Shown here in pieces: positions 36,801-51,056 of a DNA stretch of 64,000 bases. The notes under the pieces were generated by a model. That model was not told the origin of the DNA, searched no databases, and was given only the letters and a program-made list of their open reading frames with translations. The position numbers and the translations under genes were made by a program. The stretch is from Atrichornis clamosus. Lineage: Eukaryota; Chordata; Aves; Passeriformes; Menuridae. Each line of letters opens with the position of its first letter. The stretch's first letter is position 1. The DNA is taken from NCBI GenBank assembly GCA_013400975.1, contig WBMZ01003252.1, forward strand, positions 1 to 64,000, written 5' to 3'.

Positions 36801-39800
36801 GTTTAGACCACTCATCTTTAAAGCAGGAAGATATTTAACTCATATATTCTGAAATACTGTGGCATGCAACAGCATTCAATTTATATTAAGGATCGTGGGA
36901 AGAATTACATATTCCAGAGTTAATGACTATAGCTGCCTCCAATTATTTTCCTAAAGGAATCTTATATTTTTAAAAACTATTTTTGCTTTCATGCACTTAA
37001 AATATATTTCATCCATTTGCAGGCTATGTTCAGTACCACCAGCTGAGCAAAAGACAGTAAACCAGCAAACTCTTTCAAGAAGAAAAAGGGCTTTGTTCTA
37101 ACTTTTGTTGCTATTGTAATGTGACTCATACAGTTTTCCTTAAGCATCAGTGACAACAGTGTCATATCTTTGTCATGTGAGCTGAAAGTCAAACATATAT
37201 CATCCTTATTTGGGCTGTAGAAACAGAGCAACAACAACAGTGGTTAAAAGGATCTGTGCTGGATGTGACTTTGAAACCTCAAGCACTTCCACCTCTCAAG
37301 TTCTGTGTCGACCTGTAAAACCAACAATGAGAGGTATGGAGTGGAGCTAAGAATTGATTTATAAGCCTTTACCTGGAAAAAAGAAAAAAAAAAAGGGATA
37401 ACGATGAGGAGTAGCCATAATTATTTTAAAAAATCTTAAATATAGCAGTTTAGCCACATTGAGCTGTTCTGTCATTTATCTGTCTTAGCTCACAGCTTCT
37501 CCTAAAGAAGGAGCATCATTCTAATAGCACAACAGACCAGGGTGAAGAAGGAAACTCTGAATGCATAAATGTGCAGCTGGGAAATGAAGGTCACCAAAAT
37601 CTCCTTGAACTCTTGGGTAAACCCACTGTATTTGCTTCAAAGTGGTGCAGTCAAAGACATAAAACTACATTAGTACACTCATAAAGAGCATTATGTGAAA
37701 TATCCCTGCCTCTCACAGTCAACTTCCTCCTCTATCTTAAAATACCCAGAATTTTATTTTTGTTAAAATGTTAGCATGGCATAAGGAGAGAGGGCTTAAT
37801 GACTTCCCTTGACAAGAACTACATGTATTTTTTTTCTTATGGAATACGGCCAAATATCCTTTGTAATAAAAAGCTTGAACTATTTTGCTAACAGAAGCCG
37901 CTTGTTCTGGTAACTGTAAAGGTCAGACAGAAAATAATTTTGGTGTTTCTTATCTTTTAAAATAATGTCACTTTTTATCATTACGGTAACATTTTTGGAC
38001 AACAAAGAAAAGAGAAAACAGTAGATGTGATACCCCAGACCACCAGGTACACTATTTCTTAAAAGACACTAAGTTATAAAAGCTGTTAGCCAATTATACC
38101 AAAGACTGGAAATGTCACAAAAGCCAATGAAATCTCCCTGGTAATGTTAAAAAATAATATGCTTTGGATCATACTGTATATTAAATGACAACTGTCAATT
38201 TAAAAAAGAAGTACTCCAAAATCTTTGATGCATGACAATTTAGAAGTTGAAACACACTGTTCTTACCATTTAATATCTTTGAAATAAAAAGCTTTTGACA
38301 TGTTAACTAATGTGAAGGAATAAGTGCTCCTCTCATTTCCCTAACACAGTACTGGACTGCACAGAGTAGCTTTTTGTGACAAATGTCATAAGAAGCAAGA
38401 TGGTATGTAACCATTTTATTAAGTATATGCATTTATAACTATTACATTAGGTAACAGTAGAGACAGGTGAGATTTTTCTATCCTAAATATTGTTCTTTTG
38501 TACATGCAGTATTTATTTCAGTTAAAATGGGCATTTGAATAGGCACTGATTGTCAATATTATCTAATCCATTCTTCTGTCTGGGGTTGTAGTACAGCATG
38601 ATTCAGAGGAAGCTGTCAGTGTCTGAATGTGCAACAATTCCAGCATAAAAGGTCTTTGAACTGCATGTTAGTTGTCTTTTTATTGTTCTGTTTCTTTGTT
38701 TGTTTTCCCCAAAAATAGAAGCAATTTACAATCTCTAGCTTCAGGCACCTGGACTGAGTGGCTCCCAGGTAGCTAAGGAAATCTGCCCCAGGCGGTGCTG
38801 GATAGTGCCAGGTGCGTAGCTTCAGCTGGGCTCCCAGAGTCATCCACCTTGCAGGATGCTTCCTCCTACCCTAGGAGTGCATCTCAGCAGTTAATGCAGT
38901 GGCTCAAATACGTGTGCCTTGACTGGGTCCCAATTGGAATCCTCCTGTTTTAAGGATAATCTGAATTTGAATCCTATCAGGTGTAAAGTCTTCTCCTGCC
39001 ACTGAAAAATGGAGCTCAGTAATGACATTCAGACAAAAGCCTGACCCTAGGTAAAAGGGGATGTTAGAGAGTCTAAGCCATAGGTGGTCAAATAATGCAA
39101 AGGTGACTCAGTGGACACATTTAAGGTACGAATTCTGAGTTGTCTAAATTAACACCCTGTAAAAAGGAAGATTGGGTAGCTAAATAAATAGGAAGTTGCT
39201 AGGTGTGTTGACTGACTTTAATGAAATGTGAGTGTGTGTGCTAATTGTTACGCACAGCATGGATGTGGTTTTGTGGTCCTGAAAGTATCATGTTGAAGAT
39301 CTACATTGCACAGTGGTTGGCAGACTATGCTTGAAGGTGATTCAAAGACAAACCTGCGCCTCAATAAAGGAAAAGGAAAAGTCATAAGCAGTGTAGACCC
39401 CACCAACTGGCATCACTGGACTCTGGGGAAAAGATTAGTTCCTGAACCTCTTCTAATTGCTAGTGTAGACACAGGTCAGGAAGACTGCTGTATATTGCCT
39501 CAGATCAGCTGTAGATATTTCTCAATTATTTTGCTAAAGAGCAAAGCACAAGATAACCATACCAAGGCTTGGAAATTTTATGAACAAAATCAGTAAGTCT
39601 TTATACTTATGCTGTATTCACCAGTATAAAATGAAATAGCAGATGAAAGGGTGGTACCACAGTTGTGAAGAGGGTAGTAAACATGATCAGCTGGGAAATG
39701 TTTCCGATCCCAAAAGCAAGAGCAAAAGACAGAAAACAGTCTTGATGGAACACTGGTTGCACAGTACATTTGAAGGTGAAGGTTTTGCTGTTGTGGAATA

Positions 39801-40699
39801 CGGGGACGCCTTAGGACTTTGTTCTGTTAGGCCAGTGACCTGCACTGATGGAGTGGGCTCCATCTCATGGGTAGGGTAAATACCATCTTTGGTTGGAGTA
39901 GGTGAATGATACAAAATGACGTTACTAATTGAAGACTTTGTGTTGAGAAATTTAATATGGACTTAATTAGAACCTACAAAGTGCAGAAAATTAATATAAG
40001 CAGCTGGAGGAACCAAGCAAAAATGTATGACAAACACCACTATAAACAGGATGGCATTTTTAATTTTTGCCAAAGAAAATAATCGACATATATTGCAGAA
40101 CTTTCAGAAAGCTGAGATGGAAAAACTGTTCACTGTGCTGTTTAAAGTGCATACTTGTTAAAAAATGTTTCTGGTTTGAATCTGATAAAGTAAAATTATA
40201 TATTTAGGTGTGCTTTGTGGATAATTATTTTTTATTATTTGATAAAGACTTTATTTCATTCCAGGTAAATATGAATAGGTGTATTTTTTCTTTCTATTTA
40301 AATATTATAGAAAAATAACATTTTAAAGAACATTTGGATTTACTCTTAATAGCAAAATATATATCTAGGTGCTTAGAAAGCGCGGTGAAACTTCAGAAAT
40401 TATACAGTAAAAATTATTTTATCTCAGTGCTTGCACCATTTTCTGTGAGACAAGAGAACAGGAGCTGTATTTCCAATCAAGAAGAGGGAGATCTGAGCTT
40501 TCCTTCCCCACCTCATGGGTGTCTGATATATATGGATGTAAAAATTTAAGAAAGCAGACTCCTATCTGGTTTTAGCATGACATTTAAATCCTGCCAGACC
40601 TGGTTGCCATACAACTGTTGGTACAGGTCATCCCAAATTCTGCAATACTTTTACATGCATCAAAACTAATGTCTTTAGGAGACTTAACCATTCCAAGGT
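36801..40699. other. Non-coding DNA, no gene recognised
   Basis: AT-rich, with a GC-richer pocket at about 38740-38880. Frames of 96 codons (39306-39596) and 78 codons (39643-39879) on the plus strand have no recognisable domain and are not joined by plausible shared features. Confidence 0.55.
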
Positions 40700-41950
40700 A
40701 AAAAACCGTTCAGGGCTACTGGTATTGCATAAAGATAATGGAGAAGATTCCCCATTAGTAATCAAAGAGGGTACTGAACAACAAAAACAAGTGATTAACA
40801 TTCTGAAATCAGCAGTACTAGATAACCAGCACTTAAGAATTCCTAAGAGCAGCTGGAGAAATGTTCAGTACATTGAAGATAATTCTGAACAAGTCCTAAC
40901 GTAAGAAATGCTATAGAAAGTAACCAGACAATATTGCTTGTCAGACCCCTTCTGCTGTTGCTACTCTTATGCAAAAAAAAGCGAAGTTAACGGGATATTT
41001 ATCCTCTGATTTCACAGGAACTGGTACCAGAGTAATAATTGCAAGTGTTTAGCGAAAAGTCCAGAAATCAGCATAAAAATACTCCTGGAAAAATTTATGG
41101 ATAAATCATTGATAAAAACCAAAGAGAGCACTGTGGAGGTGGAAAGGAATGCTTAGTAAACTAGGTTATTGGAAATAAGATGCTTTAATACAGCCCAGTC
41201 CTTACTTACCTTTCTAAATGAGGATGGAAACCACAGAATAGAAAAGAGTGGCTTAAAGTACAGAGGATTAATACTGGATGAGCAACCAAAAATTAACTCA
41301 GAATAGCATGATATACAGAAACCCTGACATGATTGCTGAATGGTCACTGAGGGAGCAGGAGAGCTGATCTTTCTGTTATAACTGGTGGAGGACAATGCTG
41401 GAGCATTGCACCCACTCTGCAGTCCTCATGTTCAGAAACACACAGTGAAGTTACTGGAGAGGGTAGAGAAGAAATACAGAAATGTTTTTAAAATTGGGAA
41501 AAAATGCCTTCTGGTGAGAGATTTGGATCTTTCTGTTTATGAAGCAGAAGATTGAGAGGTGACTTGCTTATAGCATATATACCTTCTCAGGCAGAAAATA
41601 ATGGATATGAAAGGACTCTGTAATCTAGTGGAGGAAGGCATAATAAGAACCAAAGGCTGGAGCCTGAAGCCAGATGAATTCAAATTGGAAATAAGGCACA
41701 CACTTTTAATGCTGATAGCTATTAGCTATCAGAACACATTATAGAGGGAAGTGGTGGATTTTCCATCTCCTGAGATCTTCAAATCAAGATTAGATAACTC
41801 TCAGGAAGATATACTTTAGCTGTAGAGAAACTATTTGGCTTAAGGTAGGGATAACTGTGTGAAAGATAAGTGCCTGTGATCAAGAAGAAAGTAGATTAGA
41901 TGATCTAAGAGTTCCTCTTTGCTTCTTGCACTATGAAAATTTGAAAACCT
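40700..41950 (+). mobile_element. Ancient CR1 LINE, ORF2 fragments through the 3' end
   Basis: Two groups of CR1 landmarks lie in the same order and orientation as in the element. The first (ggtattgcataaagataatg at 40721, agcagtactagataaccagc at 40811 and gaacaagtcctaa at 40888) matches ORF2 just before the reverse-transcriptase core. The second is the end of ORF2 and the tail: agattgagaggtgacttgct (41550), gaaccaaaggctggagcctg (41647), agggaagtggtggattttcc (41746) and gattagatgatctaagagtt (41893). The core of the polymerase between them is lost or unreadable (about 41100-41390). It is of the old type shared with turtles and crocodilians. No frame survives. Confidence 0.75.
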
Positions 41951-44900
41951 GCAATATGTAGCTGGGAGTTAATCTGAGTCTTCCACCCCAGATTTAGTCC
42001 AATCAGATTACCGGTGCATTGAAGTGAAATTCATACCCCATCCCTCACTCTTTTATATTCCTTTGCAGGGTTTACCCAGAGGGAAGTCAGATTTATTGCT
42101 GTTTGCTTTCCTTCGGTATGCTGCTAGGGCAATGCTCCATGTTGGAGAAATTAATGGAAAAGATCTGCAACCACTGTTTAGACTTTCATTCACGCTTCAT
42201 TTCCAGAAGAGCTCAAAAGAGATATCACTGCTCTGGCATGTACTTCTAGGATTGTGGCATGGCAAAATGCAGAAAGGTTGTGTTGACTATACCACCTCTT
42301 AACTTTACTAATATTATGACTTTGTATTTGCAGTCTTCACTCCCAAGCCACTGCAATTACTGGAAAATTCTTGCTTCATATGTGATCAAAGGCATCAAAG
42401 AGAACAGCTTTGTAATTTGGGGCATCCACAGATAGGTACAGAGAAGTTGGAAATTTGTTATTATGTTAAAAGATGTCCTTTGTTAAAGGGTGCTATGTAG
42501 TCCATGTAGGGAAAAAAACCAGGAATATATTTTGTCTGGTCATGGCCTCCTATATCAGACAACTGGTATAAATAATTTGGTTACAAGGTTTATATTGCAA
42601 AAGACCATAGATTAGTGGTGACACTAACAAGAGAAGTAGGCAGTACTTCAGAATCTCACAGTTTTGATAATATGGCATGCATTTATTTATCTCAGGCTTT
42701 ATTCAGGCTTGAAATTACTGGTTTCCAGCCTGATTTTTTGACGATGAGAGGAATAGGAAAAGGATGTGCAAGACAATGTAGCTAGGAAAAAAATGAAGAT
42801 AAGATTGGTTTAACAAGGAGAAAGGGGAGAAGAAAAAGTCAATGTATATTTGAAAACAAATAAAATGAGCAGATGAAATTATGGTGCGAAAGGACAAGTT
42901 TATGAATAACTGTTCTATGGGCTCTTAAGGCATAAGTAATTTTATTTAACTTCAGCTGTCAGTGTCTGAGGTTGTCATTGTAAATTCCCTCTAGTGCCAA
43001 TGGAGAGAAAGAGACGCTTTTAAAAAATGATTCAGCTGACCCATTTTAGCCATCTAAAGAGACGAATCACACCCTAAAAATGCCTATTTCTCTCCATTGA
43101 TTATGAAAAGAGTCCAGAGTGACAACTTCAGATGTAGATGCCTCAGTTATAGATTTTTGTATTTTGTTGGATGAATCCCACTATTAGAGCCTATAGATTC
43201 TGACACATCTTCTCTTTTTTTCCATAATTTCTTATTGAAAAAACAGCTAAGATGGAGAAACAGAGGAGATATACATACATTTGCTTCGGGTGCAATTTAC
43301 TGTAGAATGACTGGAGAATTGACATTATATGTGTTAAATGTTGACATTTTGATGAAAAAATCAACCCCCAAAATACTTCAGTTGAGAAAGAAAATATTTC
43401 TCTGTGGAAATACTGACATGTGGCCTCATGTCAGTGACAGGTCAGTACTTCAGGCTTCCAGCCTTCACTGTAGGATAGAGTCTCTGCCTGGACTACACAT
43501 TCCAGGATTCAACCTGGTTCCTTCCATTGGTGTTCCTGGTGGTGCTGCTTGGGGTTCTCATGGAAATGACAAATTACAAGAGATGAACCCAGCTAAACAG
43601 TCAGAACAGGTCAGAGGAGCATGAAGTAGTGAATTTACACATTCTGCGAAGTGGCATACTTTTAAAAGAAGTATACAGAGTTTTGATAAATAATAGCAAG
43701 TTAATATTTTAAACAAGCACATGACATTTTTTTAAAAGAAAAAAATTAGTTTAGAATCAATAACCTGACTTCTTAACATCCGGACATTATGCAGCCTTCA
43801 AAGAAAGTTGAATTGTGGTTGTATACTTATTGCTTGCTTTGCTACTTTATTTCTGGGCTCTTTGTAAACTTCTAAGTCCCCACACATTTTGATAGATTTA
43901 TGATCATATTTTACATTTCCCTTTCCTTTTCCCTTCCCTTCCTGTTCTTTTTTCTTGCTTCCTCTCTCAGCCCTTTGCTTTCTATCTCTCTCTCTTGTCA
44001 AGGAACTGTGGATTATGCTAATAAACTTACTACTCATTTTACTAGTAGTGTATTTCCCAGTGTGGAGGAAATCACAGAAAAACACAAACAAATTAGATCT
44101 GTTTGACAGGTTATCAAATCAAACTTAAGTGCAAAGGTAAGCATAAGTGAGGTTCAGAAATATCTTTGAAGATAAATCTTATGCATAACATTTCTAGAGA
44201 TAATATCATGTTCAATTTACTCACGTGCATAAAATAGTAACTTTTGTGAATGGAGTAAACAAATTTTGGTCTTCAAGAAGCCAGAGATTATGACTCCTAA
44301 TTTCAGCTAGAGGGAATTGAAACGTAGAAAACTTAATTTCAGTGTTTCCTTTTAAAGAAAATCTCAGTTTTAAAAAGAAGACCTAAAGCTGAACAACCTC
44401 TGAGATTCTGAGTCTCCTTCAGAGAGCTCTGACATTGCATTATTTGTCAGTAAAACTAAGGTGGCAAAATAGGCTGCTTTTAGTTTTATTTGGAATTTAA
44501 AGTCAACTGCTTATAACAGTATATGATACGATGCAAATAAAAAATAGACTTTAATGATACACATTATACACAACCAAAAGCTCTAATGACATAGTCAAGA
44601 ACTCAAAAAATTTGCCTTTTAAATACGCATAATGTTTTGCATTTGATTATGTATTCACATATTATTTATTTTTACAGATGTCACCTTGCATTTTCCCAAA
44701 CCTTGATGCCCTCTCTCTCTAACTTCCAAGCTGCCACAGCCTTCTCAATTCAATGTCTTCCCCGTAGGTGGTCCTTTAACCTGGCTCCATTTACACCCAC
44801 TATAGTGATCTTTTTTTGTCAATTTTGCATGAGATTCACTTTTCACAGCAACAGTCTCATCTCAGAATTTTCAGTTGGGCTTAGACATGCTTAAACTGTC

Positions 44901-45094
44901 CTGATCTCTGTTCTACCCCTGAAGATTCCCATCAGTTTTATTTTTACACCTTTTCTGTGCTGGTTTCACTGGCTACACCCTTTGCCTTACTCCCTACCTC
45001 AGAGGGTAAGGGCTTCCTACTTCCTAAATATGTGTCCCAGTTCACTGTTCAGTGGGAAGAGTGTGTGTGGGCTAACTCCCTGCAGGTTAGTGAC
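41951..45094. other. Non-coding DNA with a pyrimidine tract
   Basis: A 129-codon plus-strand frame (43235-43624) and a 97-codon minus-strand frame (43798-44091) lie here. The latter is created by the pyrimidine tract and is lysine/arginine rich. Neither has a domain that I recognise. No repeat family was identified. Confidence 0.55.
43916..43998. repeat. Pyrimidine-rich low-complexity tract
   Basis: Over 80 bases, almost all C and T on the plus strand, with imperfect CCCTT-like and TCTC units. Such tracts arise by slippage and may adopt unusual DNA structure. Confidence 0.8.
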
Positions 45095-45784
45095 TGACTG
45101 TCTGGAGAGCAGCTTTGTTAAGGATCTGGGCGGGAAGCAGCCTAAACATGAACCAGCAGTTCACGTTCCCTGGTAGTCATGGAAGCCAATGGCACCTTGG
45201 GCTAAGCGAGACGAAAGGCTGGACCCTTCCAGCCGGGGCTCTTCTATGGTCCTGTGTTCTGTGTTAATGGTATACTGAGGGAGTGATTATTCTCCTGTAC
45301 TTGGCCACACCCAGATGCTGTGTCCGGTTTTGGGAACCCAATGCAAGAAAGACATAAATCAGTATAATCCAGGGTTTATAGCACATTTCCTGTAAAGAAT
45401 GTCTGTGGCAGCTAGGTTTTATTCATCCTGAAGTGGCGGCTGCAGAGGGGGCTGCACCTTTCAACATCTATGAGTAGGCTACTAAGATGGCAGAGAAAAG
45501 TCTATCACTGAGGGGCATGGCAAGTGAACAAGAGATAATGGACTTAGCTGGAATGGGAGACGTTCTGACTGGATGTAAGAAAAATTGCTTTTAACTGAAG
45601 AAAATAAAGCACTAGAGTAGATTGCCCAGAGAGGCTGTGTAATCCACCCTTGGGGGTTTTCAAGACCTGACAGGAAAAAGTCCTGGGAAACCTGGCTTCT
45701 GAATTCAGTGTTGACCTTGTTCTTAACAGAAGGTTGAACCAGAGACCTCCTGAAGACCCTTTCAACCTATAGTCTGTAATACTG
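45095..45784 (+). mobile_element. CR1 LINE, 3' part of ORF2 to tail
   Basis: Landmarks in CR1 order: gttaaggatctgggcggg (45117), aacatgaaccagcag (45146), gaagccaatggcaccttggg (45181), tactgagggagtgattattc (45272), gatgctgtgtccggttttgg (45314), attgcccagagaggctgtg (45621) and gaagaccctttcaacctata (45752). A foreign block of about 60 bases at 45207-45268 breaks the match. Frames are destroyed. It is moderately old, younger than the copy at 40.7 kb. The terminal repeat is not readable. Confidence 0.75.
45207..45268 (+). mobile_element. Short insertion inside CR1, tail-like sequence
   Basis: The block interrupts the CR1 alignment. It reads like the end of another CR1-tailed element: ggctggacccttccagccgg, then ttctatggtcctgtgttctg, which resembles the attctgtgattctg terminal repeat. 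It could be a very short nested CR1 or SINE tail, or a recombination scar. Confidence 0.4.
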
Positions 45785-45898
45785 TCAAACCTCTGTTGAA
45801 AATATTTTCCCAAAAGTTCCTCACTTGTCCAAGTTAGAATGATTTACATTTATATCAATGCTATGAATCCTTTTAAAACTTCAAGCCTTTGCTCTCAG

Positions 45899-45925
45899 GA
45901 ATACTTGGAACAGAATACTTGGAAC
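45899..45925. repeat. Direct repeat of 13 bases, GAATACTTGGAAC x2
   Basis: Two exact copies (45899-45911 and 45913-45925) are separated by one base. A small duplication. Confidence 0.9.
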
Positions 45926-48900
45926 TCTTTAAAGGAAAGACTGCCAGAATTTTTTCAATGTATACAAAACAAGATTATATCCCTGGACTCATTATTGGAT
46001 ACTACTGAGTAGTTTTGTCTGGAATATTTGAAGAAAGCGAAGTGAAATCTGAGGCAAAATGAAAGTAAAAAAGAAGTCTAATTCTCAGATTCTTGCTGGT
46101 CTACCAATAGTGCTACCAAAGTTGCTGCTAATCCATCACGACTACAATGAAAGCTCAGCTCCCCATACTACCAGCTAGACATCACATGTTGAAAGTCAGG
46201 CAATTTGCCAGACTTTTTAGTGGGAATGCCTTGGTTTGACAAATAAAGAGGTAAACCAGAACGCAGTCTATTTTATCATCTGTTCTTAATGCACTATATT
46301 GTTTTTAAATTGAGTTGTATGTGATAAATATTTCAATATATTGGCCAGTTGTAAAAATTATGCCTGGTATCAGCTGTAATAATATACCTGTATTTCTCCC
46401 CTCCCTTATCCTCCCCCTCCAAAAAAAATTATTGCTGACCTGCCATAAGGTTTTCTTCTGAAATTCAAGTAGAATTTTCAAATATGTATTACTTAGCTAC
46501 GAGGTGATTGCTGACATCTAGCAAAGTTAATAAAAAATGAAAACAATGCTACATCTAGAAGTAAAGATACGGGAAAACCACCAACACAAAAAGAAAATAG
46601 AGTGCATTTTGTCATATTTTATGGTGGAGAAAGTGGAAGATAAAACAATGTCTGTTAAGCTTGGAAGTTAGGGGTTTCTTATAGAAAAATGTCTATTAAA
46701 AAATTGAGTTGCAGAAAAAATTAAACTGTATCTCAAAAGTGGAATACACAAAGAAAAGAAAAACTGAAATATAATAGCCTAAAAGAGCTTTTTCATAAAT
46801 GAAATCCATCAGCATAAATACTTGCCTGCTTATATTTGAATAGTTATCAAAGACAGAGTGTTGATTAAACTTATAAATTATGCTATAAGTGAACTTTCTA
46901 TATGGAAGATCCTTTGGGAATTAAGAAACTATGTGCACTCTAAGCCTGACAGCTGATGTCAACATTTTCATTCCATATTTTCTAAAGAAAACAAGAAATA
47001 GGCAACCAGTTTGTAAGGTGTTCAGAATGGGCAGACTCACAGCACAAGAACACAGATACATCTACAGATTTATGTGCACCAACTTTTAGGTCTGGATTAG
47101 GAAATGGACTTCCTTGTATTAGAAGTGGCAAGTGAGAAATGGCTGTAAAGTCCTGAAAACAGGAATGAGAATTGGTAAACCTACCTTCAGAAAATCTGCT
47201 GGATTTTTGCAAATTTCAAGATATTGCATTGCCTCTGCTGTAAGTATTCACTAGAAAAGCACAAAGACTTAACCAGAAAACTTGTTCCTTGTCATTTTAG
47301 TTCATTTATATGTGAGTTATGTGATGGTCTCGCATAGATTTTTTTGTTTGAAAAATAACTCAGTAGGATTCTGCTAATCCACACCAATGTCTTGTACATT
47401 TCTGACTCACCTCACTCAAGTTTAAAGGGTTGTTTCAGGGTAGCAGCTTCCACAGTTCTTCCTCACTGGATATTTCCAGGTGGATATTGACATTAGTTCT
47501 TGCAGTCCAGAAGTCTGGGGGCGGATGTAAGTGGTGGCAGGCTTTGCCCTGAGTGAATTCTGTTCATGTAACTGTCCGCACCACCGCAGCCAGACCACCG
47601 TTTCCTGAGGCCTGGATAAAAATATTTCCTCCACCACAATGACCCTAGGGGAATTAAAAAAAACAGCAAAACAAAACTGAACTTTCCATACAGACCTTTT
47701 ATTTTAAACAGCCAATGTTAAATTTCTGCCAAACTTAGAAGGTGTTTTTGATTACGTAGCTTTCAACTACCATGGAATTAATATAGAAAAACTTGTGTTC
47801 TTCAGGGAGCCCTGTCATACATCTGCAAAATAAGGTTCTTTTTATGTACCTACACATTAACATTGACATACACTCCCTCATTTAATTAACAACATTTGAA
47901 TGTCTTTTCCTTTCATGTTGTAATTGTGTTTTTTATTGCTAAAATGATCTCTTGTTTTGTGGAGAGATAAAATTGGAAAATGTCAAGATTTGTACGGAAA
48001 AAACCCAGTAACAATAAGGGGTTCCTTTATACCTTGTGGTTTTTGAAATCTAAATAGGGCCTTTCTCAAAAAGTTTTGAAAAAAAAATCTGATGTGGGAA
48101 ATGAGCCTCTAGATTTTGACTTGAGGGGAGAACTTTCTAAGTTTTTTGTTTCTTTTTTCAGAGAGTTCAAAGCTAACGTGCTGGGTCTGGGAACTCTCAT
48201 GTCGTTGGGACCCTGGTAGCAACTGTAAATAGTTGTGGTTGTTAATGTAGGTACGCACACTGGAGAATCTAGAGCATGTATTACATGTCCACCTAGGAGT
48301 TCAATTCCAAAGAAGGAGAAGCTAAAACTGCATTAGTAATGCTTCACTTTAACAGCCAGATAAGAGATGTATGGTGGAGGAATGCAATCCAGTGTTCACA
48401 ACCTACTTGAATTTCTTTAATAATGCCAATGACCTCATGAATATTAAAATGAGTCCTGGGTTATGTGTCCTTATGTAAGGTATTCCTCTTGTATCCAGGA
48501 AATGGTGTCCATGCAGTTATTAAAAAGAAGAAAAGAGAGAAAAGTGAGGTTAGATCACAGGGCAAAGGTCAACCTCTTGGGAAGGGTCTCAGCACTCTTT
48601 GTTCAGTACTTCATCTAAAGAACCAGGAGATGATGTGTAAATAGTTTAGGTTTTTTTAAAATCAAAATTTAAGTGTAAGAAAGTTGATCCTTTTTTTTAT
48701 GAAACATATGTGTGCACAGTAAGAAAATATTGTAATGATTTTTGTGGTTTTTTACTTTATCGAAAAAATTATTGAAATAAAATACTTTGTTAACAGATAG
48801 TTGCTCATTATTATCTTACACTAAGCCTAGTCCTTTCTAGTAATTTGTCTGGTGATTAAAATATTTATATAATTATCATTGTAAGTGAACAGATGTACTT

Positions 48901-51042
48901 TGCTGCTGGAAGAAAAATAAAGTTTCTGAGTAGATCTGGTATAAGATACCTGGACATTTCTGCAAAAATCCCTAATAAGAAGAAACAATTTATTCTGAAC
49001 AGGTTTTTTTTTTAATTAGTGAAAATATTTAATTAATAAGTTTATTTTTGTGTGAGGTTTCCTAGAAGTAGACATTTCTAAGTCATAAGACAACTTTGAA
49101 GAATACTCTTTCCAAGAAATTTAGCAAAGTAGCAGGAAGAAAATACTTATAACACGCATTTTTAGCTAGTTGTATGCATCTAAATGAAGAAATACAAGTT
49201 TTGAATGGTTGTATGAGCAATATCAAAATGCATGTTATGCTGAAGATTCATTTCCATTTCAAATTCTGACACTTTTTCTAGCATATATTAGCTTTCTCTC
49301 TCTCTCACCAGTCCCCAATTTCTTTCTCCCTGAAAAGAAGATATATTGCACTGTTTCCTGAAGAAAAGCAGTTTTGATCAATTAGGTCAGAAACAACTTC
49401 TGTATTTTTGAAACAAAACATGGGGAAAAAATTAAAATCATCTTACAGGTACTAGTTTATCCCTTTAATACCTCTATTAATATTAAATAAATCCTGCAAA
49501 TACGGTGTCTTGGTTTTGGAAAATACATTAATTGGGTGTGTGTCAGAAATAAAATCCAGGAATTCAATTTTAATATTTCTTAAATCAAAAGCTTCTTGTT
49601 CTTAACAGCTAACCCATTTAGATTTTCCTTCCATCTCTCCCTTCCAAAAGCCAGCTCCTTCAGCTGACTGCTGCACTCCAGTGCTCTCTGTATAGGTTAC
49701 ACGCAATGAAATGCATTACAGTCATCCTCATTTATACCTGTTCTGATATAAATGTTACTTCCACAAATGGCTGAAAAAATGCACAATTTTTCTTAATGCT
49801 CAGAGCCAAATTCACTACCAAGCACCTCTGTAAATTGCAATGAAATGCTGAGGGTTTTTTGGGGAATCTTACCCAAAGTAACTTTCAACAGCAAAAGAAG
49901 ATCCTAACATGCGGGGTCTTTTTCTGATTTCATATATTTCCAACTAAATCACAAATATCTAACTGAAAATAATGATATAAATACAAGCAAAATCAGCTGA
50001 TTTTATTAAGGAAATTTTATTATACATACATATTTCATAGGTCCTCTGGTTAGTAGTGCATGTTTCAGACGTGTTGACTAATAACAGTCTATTTACCAAT
50101 AACGTAAGAAGCATGTAACATTAGAAGACAAATCTCTTAAAAACTCAAAACTTCAAATAAATTTAAATGTACTCCTATGAATAGACCCACTAAAATAAAT
50201 GAAACTACTCGTGCATAAATTTAAGCATATACAAAAGTACTTGAAGACAGGAGATTTAGCTCTTAATTATTTTAGGTCACTGAAGGAAATGGAGGCCACA
50301 GTGTCTCCCAGAACAGGTGACAAATCTGCTTAGAAAGGTAATATGGAAGTGGCATAAGGAAAAGGTGTATAAAGCAGTCTTATCCAGGAATACATAAGCA
50401 CACTGAAGCTGCCATAGAGGATCCAGCTGGGGAATGGTTGATCTAGGTAATTATATTGCAAAATCTTTAGAGGAGACATCCCATACAAATTTTAGAAAAT
50501 ACAGATTAAGGACTCAAGGTAGCTGTGGATGCATAATTCACTTCAAATAATTTGTTAGACAAACCTCATCTCCTTTTTCTATTTGTGAATTGTACAAGAG
50601 CAGTTTATGACTTTCTTAGATTTATTATTCAGAATTATTCCCTGAATGAAGCTGTATCATTTATGAGCACTTCGTTGCAAGTACTTGATATTCAAGATTT
50701 GGCATTCAATACTGTTATGTTGGTTAGTTGGAGCAGAACACATCACAGGTTGTGTTTCTCTAAGTGGAAGTAACTCTAAGTCAGGCTTTCTATTGTAAAT
50801 CATCATAATTCAGAATTCGAAAATCACTTTCTATTCCCATTTTGCAGTAATCACAAGACATCTCACAAACACTCTGGCTAAAGGTATGTTTGTTCAAAAT
50901 TAAAATATCATTTTTATGGAATTATTTTGTGTTATTATGTCCCTATTTATGTCCTATAATATCTCTCCTACTCAGCTACAGCAAGAAGGTTTATCATTTA
51001 AAAAACAAAACTAATGGAGATAATTTTGTCCAGCTGCATAAT

Positions 51043-51056
51043 CCCCCAGCTGGGGG
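51043..51056. repeat. Perfect 14-base palindrome
   Basis: Five C, then AGCT, then five G, perfectly self-complementary, in AT-rich surroundings. It also contains a CAGCTG E-box. Probably chance. Confidence 0.9.

Noticed and set aside
43235..43624. 129-codon plus-strand frame
   Set aside because: No known domain, no exon-like boundaries that I could defend, and of a length expected by chance in 64 kb.
43798..44091. 97-codon lysine/arginine-rich minus-strand frame
   Set aside because: Produced by translating the pyrimidine-rich tract; low complexity.
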